Shown: positions 56,501 to 64,000 of the stretch, one piece after another | How the letters are laid out: each line of letters begins with the position of its first letter | How positions within the stretch are numbered: the stretch's first letter is position 1 | From: Cordylochernes scorpioides | Taxonomy: Eukaryota > Arthropoda > Arachnida > Pseudoscorpiones > Chernetidae | Assembly (NCBI GenBank): GCA_030710605.1 | Contig: CP092864.1 | Location: 145,513,261-145,577,260, forward strand | Direction: 5' to 3' | Length of the DNA: 64,000 nucleotides | Notes under the pieces: model-generated | Told to the model about the DNA's origin: nothing | The model's input: the letters and a program-made list of their open reading frames with translations, nothing else | Databases searched by the model: none | Program-made: the position numbers and the translations under genes

Positions 56501-56700
56501 AGAGCAATCCATAAATAAAAAGACATATATTGGATCAAAATACCATCATGTTATAATTCCTTGATAAAGATTGGCGTTCAGCCAACTGAAATATCGGTAA
56601 AATAAATTATATTTTGTAACACAACATAATGCAGTCTATGATTGTAGAACGACATTTGAAAATTATCCCGCATGTGTTTCTTTTGAACGAAAAATCGAAA
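56500..56700 (+). repeat. R5 copy followed by one fold-back element end
   Basis: CCTTGATAAAGATTGGC, CAGCCAACTGAAATATCGG (56561-56597), then AACGACATTTGAAAATTATC and CCCGCATGTG, the end seen at 3777 and 25828. Confidence 0.6.
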
Positions 56701-57049
56701 TTTATTTAAAGAAGAAATAACGATTATTTCCAACCTTAGAGATGAAGTATGAAAGGATGAATTGTGAAGAGTAATGATAACGGAAATATATATATATATT
56801 GATCCAATTTATGTTTTTTAAATTAATAATTATTTTATATATTTATCCGGATGCAATGATTAGTTAATATGTCTGATAACTGAGCAGAAGAATCTACGAT
56901 TTATTTAGCCAAACGACCATTTAAATGAAACGGGCCCTGCCAAGATTAAGTTATTGCTTGGCGTTATTGTGTTTTCGTGTTATATCTTTGAAACATTTTC
57001 ATAACATAATAACCATTTTTTGGTAGTTATATAAGTGTTATATATAAAG

Positions 57050-57135
57050 AATAGTATGATGCATTAGCGCTCCATCTGTTATCAAAATTGGAAACTATTA
57101 TAGAGGCGTTTGATTCTTTTAAAAATTAAACAATT
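57050..57135 (-). repeat. R1 family fragment split by the Helitron
   Basis: ATGATGCATTAGCGCTCCAT up to ACTGCTCTTACT; the matching remainder of an R1 copy (AAAAGGAAGATCGAAAATGC, TAGATTAAACTGACGAAAC) lies after the Helitron at about 57903-57970, but in the opposite sense, so the locus has been rearranged. Confidence 0.4.
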
Positions 57136-57155
57136 TATACTGCTCTTACTACATA

Positions 57156-57898
57156 TCTACTTATATATTTGCCTTATTCTGTCTGTTTGTTTGTCTGTTT
57201 GTCTGTTTGTCTGAAGCTCACGGATAGAATGCGCGCTCATTGGCTGCCAGGGAACACGTGTCCTCCCTGCCCCCCTCTAGACAACCCTGTTATTCAAAAA
57301 CCATACATCCAATCGCCATGAAATTCTGGGATATTATTAGGTATATCCCCGGAAAGGTTTTCGAAAAGTAATTTCTTGAATATCTTGAATATCCTTAGAG
57401 TTATTTGCAGAATTGTAGATATAGCTCGCAGGCAGCGCCACCATTGCGACGACGGAGATAGGCTTAAGTTTGCTGCTCCACCCCTGTTGACCTTGGGTCA
57501 TCGTGTGAGTCACAGCATGATGCAACAAAAACACTCTCTCTGGGGATTGCGGCGTCAACAACCTGTAAGTTTGCCTCTCTCATAAACCTGTCTATACAGA
57601 CCACCCTGACTATAGCGACCACTCTAGACAACCCTGTTATCAGCTGCCTGTCTATACAGACCACCCTGTCTATAGCGGTCACCTTAGGCAACCCTGTTAT
57701 CAGCAGTGTGATACATCCACCTGTCTATACAGACCACCCTGTCTATAGCGACCACTCTAGACAACCCTGTTATCAGCTGTGTGATACATCCACCTGTCTA
57801 TACAGACCACCCTGTTAATAGCGACCACCCAAGTCAACGTTTTTAAAATATATTCGCACTCGGGTAAACCCCGGGCGTTGCCCGGGCCATTCGTCTAG
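57156..57898 (+). mobile_element. Non-autonomous Helitron-like element
   Basis: 5' end TCTACTTATATATTTGCC followed by (CTGTTTG)n, a common Helitron 5' style. 3' end: a perfect 7-bp hairpin (CCCGGGC, GTT, GCCCGGG, 57870-57886), eight bases, then CTAG (57895-57898) and T. The base before the 5' TC is A, so the insertion is between A and T as Helitrons do. It carries a short internal tandem repeat (57587-57830). No Rep/helicase. Same family as 40087-40687. Confidence 0.75.
57587..57830 (+). repeat. Short tandem repeat inside the Helitron
   Basis: About four units of 60-74 bp with CCTGTCTATACAGACCACCC and CTAGACAACCCTGTTATCAG. The words CCTGTCTATAGCG are shared with the pogo-like MITEs but the flanks are not. 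Confidence 0.75.
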
Positions 57899-58256
57899 TA
57901 TCACTATAAAAGGAAGATCGAAAATGCGATATAACAGCGGTATGGTAGATTAAACTGACGAAACAATCGAATCTCTCAAAGATATGGAAGGTTTGAGGCG
58001 GAAAAGAATTTCGGTCGGGATAAAGAGTTGATATAAAATTGGAGACGGCAACAACAAAAGGTTATGAATGTATAAGGAATGAAGGAATGTATCCACGCAG
58101 GTCGATTAGAGGAATGTATTCAGGAATGCTGGCTCATTGAACATGCAGAGCTGCCTGAGATTTATCTTCTGCTACGGACAGACGATGAAAATCAATTTTA
58201 ACTTTCTATTCGCATCATATATCTATATATGTAAATATTACTAATAATTAGGCTTT

Positions 58257-58556
58257 TTTGCTTATCCCTAGTACACGTGGTAAAGGCCATGTTAATCACG
58301 GTGGGTAGTTAGCTACTGCTTTTACTGTAAGTGCACCACATATCTGCACATGTGAAAAGCAGTTCAGTTCAACTTTTGCCCTTACAAATGTGCCAGAGCC
58401 CCGTTTTGGTTATTTGTACTCGCTTTTAGGGTTGGACATTTGCAAGAAACAAACCTATTGGAGCATTTTTTTATTAGAAAAAAGTGCCTTATGCAGGAAT
58501 AGAACCCGGTTCGTAGCGGTCGAAAACCAACGGTTTAGACCATCCTTTTACCGACC
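58257..58556 (-). mobile_element. tRNA-derived SINE, family S1
   Basis: Minus-strand head with TGGTCTAAACCGTTGG and a decayed B box (GGGTTCTATTCC). It starts after CTTATCCCTAGTACACGTGG. Confidence 0.75.
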
Positions 58557-58916
58557 CCCTTTAAAAATCAATAAATATATTAAACGGCATATCTCACCTT
58601 TGGTATTTAAAACTAAAAACCTACAGCAATTCTGGAATGGTGGATGGACCACCCAGGATCTATCAGGCTCACAAATGACCATACTAGACAACTTCTCTTC
58701 AGGGATGGGATCAAGATTTCTAACATCCATCCTCAAACCACCTTCTCGAAATTCTCAAGAAATTACATATAGAAAAACTCTACCAAGAATTTTTAACTTA
58801 AATGACTTTATGAAAATTCGAAACATTATAGACACGTATTATTCTTTTAAAATTTAAACAATTATATCAACAACAACAATAAAAAGCTTTATTAAGACAT
58901 TTTAGTCTCATATGGG

Positions 58917-59210
58917 GGGTCGGTGGGAGGCTGGTTAAACCGTTTGGTTTTCGACCACTAGGACCCGGGTTCGATTCCCGCATTGGACACTTTTTTATGT
59001 TTAAAAAAAATGCTCCAATGGTCCCCGATTCTTGCAAAAAAGTCCAACCCCACCAGCGAGTGCAAGTAACCAAACGGAGCTCTGGCACATTTGTAAGTGC
59101 AAAGTCAACTGCTTTTCACATGTGTAGACATGTGGTGCGCTTACCGTAAAAGCAGTCGCTAACTACCCACCATGATTATCATGGCCTGTATCACGTGTAC
59201 TAGGGACAAG
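58917..59210 (+). mobile_element. tRNA-derived SINE, family S1, best head
   Basis: A box GCTGGTTAAACCG and B box CGGGTTCGATTCCCG about 35 bases apart, then the S1 body and end CACGTGTACTAGGGACAAGC. The Pol III promoter boxes match consensus here. Confidence 0.8.
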
Positions 59211-59282
59211 CAAAAAAAAGTCTCATACGGATTCTCCAACCACGGAAATGTACGGTACGTGCAAGAATAACAGTAATAACAA

Positions 59283-59360
59283 CAACAACAGTCCCTGTTA
59301 TGACCCTTTTGTCTTATACAACTTCTCCAAGTAGAAGAGGGTATATACAATAGTTACAAT
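59283..59360 (+). repeat. AATAAA-type repeat end copy
   Basis: ACAACAACAACAGTCCCTGT, TTTGTCTTATACAACTTCTC. Related to 25551-25650. Confidence 0.35.
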
Positions 59361-59724
59361 AATTAGCAATGTTATTTACAATGTGTCAAGGGGGAAAGAA
59401 GGCTTGCTGGGGAACTAGAGTCATGGGTAGATGTTATTATATATATATTGAGAAAAGATTACGCGACAATAAAGTTGGGATATCCCGCAGGTTAAGAAAG
59501 TCTCCAAGGTGGTTGGTGCGAATGTTTAGTTCACCATATAAAATGATCTCCAGTCCATTGTGTATCTTGATCATAATATATATAATATCTATTTGGAGTT
59601 CGTTAGGAGGTAGACACGTAAATGTTATACAATTCAGCAATGAATCTAAGTTTGGGTTCATTTTAAGTAACCGAAATTCAATTAGTTTTCACTTCAATGT
59701 TTTTCAAGTTTTAAACAATTATAT

Positions 59725-59875
59725 CTACTGCCCTTACTGCGATGGAAAATTTAAAGGGGAGAGGGAGAGCTGGCTTATTAGTGGTGAACCCTCCCACTGG
59801 CGAAACCGCGAATCACACGCGTCTATAATAGTTCCGAATTTTCATAACAGATGGCACGCTAATGCATCATAAATG
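59725..59875 (-). repeat. R1 family copy, rearranged
   Basis: TGCGATGGAAAATTTAAAGG and GCTGGCTTATTAGTGGTGAA are in normal order, but the CTGGCGAAACCGCG half (59788-59807) is inverted with respect to it. It ends with CAGATGGCACGCTAATGCAT. The core is destroyed. Confidence 0.55.
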
Positions 59876-59879
59876 GCTT

Positions 59880-60887
59880 TACATTAGCGCTACAAAATGA
59901 AATGATAAAAATGATAAACAATAGAAACCTAAATGAGATCTATATTTATAAAAATGCAAATTTCATAAGTGTACATCACTAAAAACTTTCGTTACAATGC
60001 ATCAATTTCAACCAAATTTTCAACATGTATGTAAAACGAGATGGAGCAGGTTTTGCTTAACATCAAAATATTTTTCCCTAACATTAACATGCGTAACTTC
60101 GCTGTTATCGATTAAATACAAAAAAAATCAACAGAGTTAATTTTATTTATATATAAATACAAAATTAAATTTCAACAGAGTTAATTTTTTTACATACTAG
60201 CTAATAATCTCAATCTAAAAATATATTCAAAACAAGCAATTTTAAGATAACACCATATGTAAAACAGTCGGCCAAGAAAACAAATAACGTGTAATATATA
60301 TATAATATAATATATATAATAAAATCTTAAATATTATTTATCAAAAGTAAGATTATCTCAGGATGACACGGCAATTTATTTGAGACAAGAATAATGATAC
60401 AATTCCAAGGCGAAGATACTATTCCTTTAACTTCCAATTACCGAGGGAACCAATTAATATTGATTTTATTCAACTTATCGAGTATTTTTCAAGGGACCGG
60501 AAAAAAATGTTCACTAGATAAAACGATGATTTTGTAATGTAGAAAATTAGGAAAGACAATATTCAGGATGACACGGCACACAGGGACCGGGAAAAAATGT
60601 TCACTTTATCGAGAGATTCAAATTTACAAGTTTCAAATTATCAAAATATATCTTCTTTTTTAATATCACAATAAAATTAACATTCCTAGTTTCATCTAGT
60701 TGGCCTCTTATCGGAGGTTAGACCAGAGAGATTAAAGACATTTCACAACAGAGAGTTGTCGCTACTCTCTAGAGAAATCCACAACTAATTGGTCTCTCGT
60801 GGAAGGAGAAACGATACAAATAGGATCAGAATTAGAAATCCGAATAATTCTGTTTTGTATAAACTTTTCTATTTGAAATTTCGTTTA
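59880..60887. other. No clear features
   Basis: AT-rich. ACACGGCACACAGGGACCGG and a partner at about 60365-60500 form a loose direct repeat (GGATGACACGGCA, GGGACCGG, AAAATGTTCACT). Confidence 0.4.
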
Positions 60888-61231
60888 CGAGGGAATTGGT
60901 ATCACACCCACCTTACAGCCCAGACATTGCTCCTAGTGACTTTCATTGCTTCCCCGAGTTGAAGAAAATCCTAGGTGGAACCCAATTCCAGGACGATGAC
61001 GAGTTGGAAGAAGCTGTTTTAGGCTTTCTACGCGGCCAGGCGGCAGAGTTCTTTGATTCTGGGTTCCATAAGTTGGTGCCTCTAATGCAAAAATGCGTCG
61101 AACGAACCGAAGGAATATGTAGAAAAAGAAAAAAAAAAGTCTGATATTTTCGAAAATGTATAGTTCAGGGCAAATAAACCTGTTTTCTCTATGAAAAACC
61201 TCTGTGGAACTTATTTAACGGACAACCCTCG
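60888..61231 (+). mobile_element. Internally deleted mariner
   Basis: 344 bp. The right TIR reads GACAACCCTCG then TA (61232-61233). At the left TA (60886-60887) is followed by CGAGGG (60888-60893), the first six bases of the same TIR, and then the coding tail starts at once. The copy has therefore lost most of the element, probably by deletion between TIR and gene end. Confidence 0.7.
60896..61144 (+). pseudogene. Mariner transposase C-terminal fragment
   Basis: Open for 82 codons without an ATG: VSHPPYSPDIAPSDFHCF (third catalytic Asp in PSD), ELKKILGGTQF, then QKCVERTEG near the end and TGA at 61142-61144. Only the last quarter of a transposase of about 340 residues remains. It belongs to a different mariner lineage from the elements at 30819 and 19868, judged by FHCFPELKK versus YHMFRS and FFLFPE-like. 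Confidence 0.85.
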
Positions 61232-61233
61232 TA

Positions 61234-61689
61234 TAAGGTCTCAGAATATAAAATAGACCTGAAATAACTCTGAAATCCAGTAACGAGGAATGGAATTATT
61301 GCAGGTAGATGGAACCTGGCATTAAATGAAGCTCCATCTAAGAAATGAAAGAGGACACTTTTTCAGAGTCTTCCATCAAGGAGAAGTAATTACGCGGCGA
61401 CATATGATAATTATCGAGTTTTTAACCTCCCTAATTAACAGAGTTAAACATCACTGAATATTTAAATGGAAAAAGGTTTGGACCATTTGTTTTGATGGCA
61501 ATCGAGCGGTAGTTCTTCTGAATTACATGGCCTCAGTACACAGCTACCTATGCTGTTCTATTCTCTTATAGCCTTTCCTGCTGTTCTACTCTTCCACAGT
61601 AACTCAGGTTGTCTATTCTTCTTCTCTCTCATCCTTTCTGTATTTCTTTCTGACAACCGTCTCTCTATATTCCTTATTTCTACATCCAC
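61234..61689. other. No features seen
   Basis: A 60-codon Phe/Leu/Ser-rich frame at 61550-61732 lies in T/C-rich sequence leading into the array. Not credible as a gene. Confidence 0.4.
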
Positions 61690-62606
61690 CTCCGATTTTC
61701 CTCACGACCACCCTAATGTTCCTTTCTTCTAATACCACCCTGATGTTCTTTTCTTCACGACCACCCTAATGTTCTTTTCTTCTAAGACCACCCTGATGTT
61801 CTTTTCTTCACGACCACCCTAGTGTTCTTTCCTCAAGACCACCCTAGTGTTCTTTTCCTCACGACCACCCTAATGTTCTTTTCTTCTAAGACCACCCTAA
61901 TGTTCTTTTCTTCACGACCACCCTAATGTTCTTTTCTTCTAAGACCACCCTGATGTTCTTTTCTTCACGACCACCCTAGTGTTCTTTCCTCAAGACCACC
62001 CTAGTGTTCTTTTCCTCACGACCACCCTAATGTTCGTTTCCACACGACCACCCTAATGTTCTTTTCCACACGACCACCCTGATGTTCTTTTCTTCTAAGA
62101 CCACCCTAATGTTATTTTCTTCTAAGGCCACCCTGATGTTCTTTTCTTCACGACCACCCTAATGTTATTTTCTTCTACGACCACCCTAATGTTCGTTTCC
62201 ACACGACCACCCTAATGTTATTTTCTTCTACGACCACCCTAATGTTCGTTTCCACACGATCACCCTAATGTTCTTTTCTTCTACGACCACCCTAATGTTC
62301 GTTTCCACACGACCACCCTAATGTTATTTTCTTCTACGACCACCCTAATGTTCGTTTCCACACGATCACCCTAATGTTCTTTTCTTCTACGACCACCCTA
62401 ATGTTCGTTTCCACACGACCACCCTAATGTTATTTTCTTCTACGACCACCCTAATGTTCGTTTCCACACGATCACCCTAATGTTCTTTTCTTCTACGACC
62501 ACCCTAATGTTCGTTTCCACACGACCACCCTAATGTTCGTTTCCACACGACCACTTTGATGTTCTTTTCTTCTAAGACCACCCTAATGTTCTTTTCTTCT
62601 ACGACC
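61690..62606. repeat. 26-27 bp T/C-rich minisatellite, about 35 units
   Basis: Core ACCACCCTAATGTTCTTTTC with two alternating linkers (TTCTAAG or TTCTACG, and CACACG). From 62160 to 62520 the two linker types alternate regularly, forming a two-unit higher-order repeat. Strong strand asymmetry: nearly all pyrimidine blocks are on the plus strand. Confidence 0.95.
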
Positions 62607-63629
62607 ACCCTGCTGTTTTACACTCATATACCTACCTCCTCTTTTACCTACTCCTACATCCAAATTCCTAATGTTATTTCCTCTTACAATCACCCTGCTG
62701 TTCTTTTCACTTACATCCATCTTCTCTTTCCCTCAGTCCTACATCTACCCCTGCTGTTCTTTTCTACTAAATCCCGTCGAGGCAATAAAAATATTGTTAC
62801 ATCAATTTTAATGCGCCTTACATTTATTAAAAATATTCTATGATATTTAATATTTATTTAAAACAGAATATTTAGATTATCATCATTCCTTTTTATAGTT
62901 TCATTCCTTTTGTAATATTTATTGTACATATATCTTGATTGGTTATTGGAGCGAGAGAGGACCTAGAGGAAGACTGCGGATCACGACCTACGAGGAAGAC
63001 CACGAATAAATAAACAAAATAACGTTGAAAGGTAATTTATTTTTATTTACTTTTATTTATTTGCTTTGAATATGGAAACCCGCTCGGGAAACTTGTATAA
63101 CACCAATAAGGAAGAAACCAAGGTCGATGACCCTGCAAAGCTGCAACTTGGTGCAACAATATTTATACTGCCGAAGTATCTTTAATTTTCAGAAGAAGGT
63201 AAATTGTATATAAAGTTTACAGATACGTGGGACAATCTAGATACCTGAAGGAAGCTATTGGCATAATTATCAATATTAACAATAATTAAACATTTCATTA
63301 GAGCTCCGCTCAAATTTTAATTTCCTTAATTTGTTCTTGGGCTTTAATTCTGTTTGTGTGTTTAAACCTGTTTCAAATTTGAGAATGTTTGAGGGCATCC
63401 AATATGTCTTCCTAAAATATTGTCTTGTTAGATACAGAGCACCACATATAAAGATGAGGAAGGATTATTTTGCATCCAATAAATGCTTCTATAGATCCTC
63501 ATCAGAATGATTGAATACCTATAAAGAAATAAAGAAAGAGACACAAATAAAGCAGAAATATATGGAAGATTAATTATATAAAATATACAATACACAATAA
63601 TATAAAAAAAAAGTTATTATATTGCCACG
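62607..63629. other. No clear features
   Basis: A decayed continuation of the array to about 62770 (CACCCTGCTGTTC), then AT-rich sequence with no recognised element. Confidence 0.5.
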
Positions 63630-63800
63630 TGGAAAATTAGGGAAAGACAAAGTTCAGGAGGAGACAACAATTTATTTCAGGCAAGAACAAACTATGAATG
63701 ATAAACAAAAGATAAGCCAAGAGGGAAATTTACAGAGTAGCAAAATATAAGAATAAAAATGACCATTTTGTTAATAGAAATAATAAAAATAATAAATACT
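63630..63800 (-). repeat. Dispersed repeat P
   Basis: Minus-strand copy of 10845-11050, from TTGCCACGTGGAAAATTAGG to TTCGTTACAATATTT. Confidence 0.65.
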
Positions 63801-63824
63801 TCGTTACAATATTTAAAAAAGGCA

Positions 63825-63895
63825 TCTCCTTATTGTGCAACTGAAAGTTGCTGATGGCTTGCACCATTTATCGGAATAAATATCAACTATTCATT
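63825..63895 (+). repeat. Short dispersed repeat shared with 10077-10150
   Basis: GGCATCTCCTTATTGTGCAA, then GTTGCTGATGGCTTGC and CGGAATAAATATCAAC. Confidence 0.65.
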
Positions 63896-64000
63896 GATTT
63901 ATAATTGTTCCAGAATTGGCCAAATGTTGTATAGAGAAAAATTGTGTGGCAAAAATTAACCTCAATACATCTTTTACTGGATTATCCTATTTTTCAAGAC

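Noticed and set aside
58917..58990. tRNA gene
   Set aside because: Pol III A and B boxes match, but no 7-bp acceptor stem forms and the segment is the head of a five-copy SINE.
61690..62606. Telomere-like repeat (TTAGGG on the minus strand)
   Set aside because: The hexamer occurs once per 26-27 bp unit and never in tandem, so it is part of a minisatellite.

Overview
The window is AT-rich, non-coding metazoan DNA packed with decayed mobile elements and tandem repeats. I see no intact host gene. Remnants include mariner transposases (DD34D), non-LTR retrotransposon (LINE) C-termini, Helitron-like ends, a solo LTR, tRNA-derived SINEs, fold-back and TA-flanked MITEs, and hammerhead-ribozyme repeats. 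An invertebrate is likely. The C-terminus of one LINE (motif ELTPTYIFSCPAM) resembles LINEs I associate with spiders and other arthropods, but that is a weak guess. A run of 100 Ns (7158-7257) shows this is a scaffold.

Layout. 1-7157 is one arm of a large inverted repeat; the other arm is about 22354-29093. The arms carry the same nested elements in mirror order and differ by three clean insertions, each flanked by a 10-13 bp target-site duplication with an empty site in the partner arm. The roughly 15 kb between the arms holds a 41-bp minisatellite (7258-9185), a 75-bp array (about 11930-12800), SINEs, a LINE tail, pogo/Tigger-like MITEs and a mariner fragment. 29100-39700 holds an almost full-length mariner (30819-32088), hammerhead-like hairpins, a third LINE-tail array, a 68-bp satellite (about 34140-36060), a LINE C-terminus and the largest 75-bp array (37091-38456). 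39700-49000 holds a Helitron, two canonical type I hammerhead motifs (40974-41011 and 48290-48331), a 43-bp array (about 41930-43205) and SINEs. 49000-64000 holds solo LTRs, inverted-repeat MITEs, another LINE tail, a second Helitron of the same family, two SINEs, an internally deleted mariner and a T/C-rich 26-27 bp array (about 61690-62600).

Most unusual signal. At least six sequence-distinct repeat families carry a CTGANGA box, a self-complementary stem and a GAAA box, usually followed closely by an AATAAA-like signal. In one family this is a textbook type I hammerhead with a compensatory base-pair change between copies. Another family has the same boxes in permuted order, with covarying stem pairs, and occurs as a head-to-head palindrome inserted with a 13-bp target duplication. 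This fits Penelope-like elements or retrozymes, which are known to carry hammerheads; assigning these families to them is my inference.

Most open reading frames here are by-products of tandem arrays whose unit length is a multiple of three, or of AT-rich DNA read by chance.
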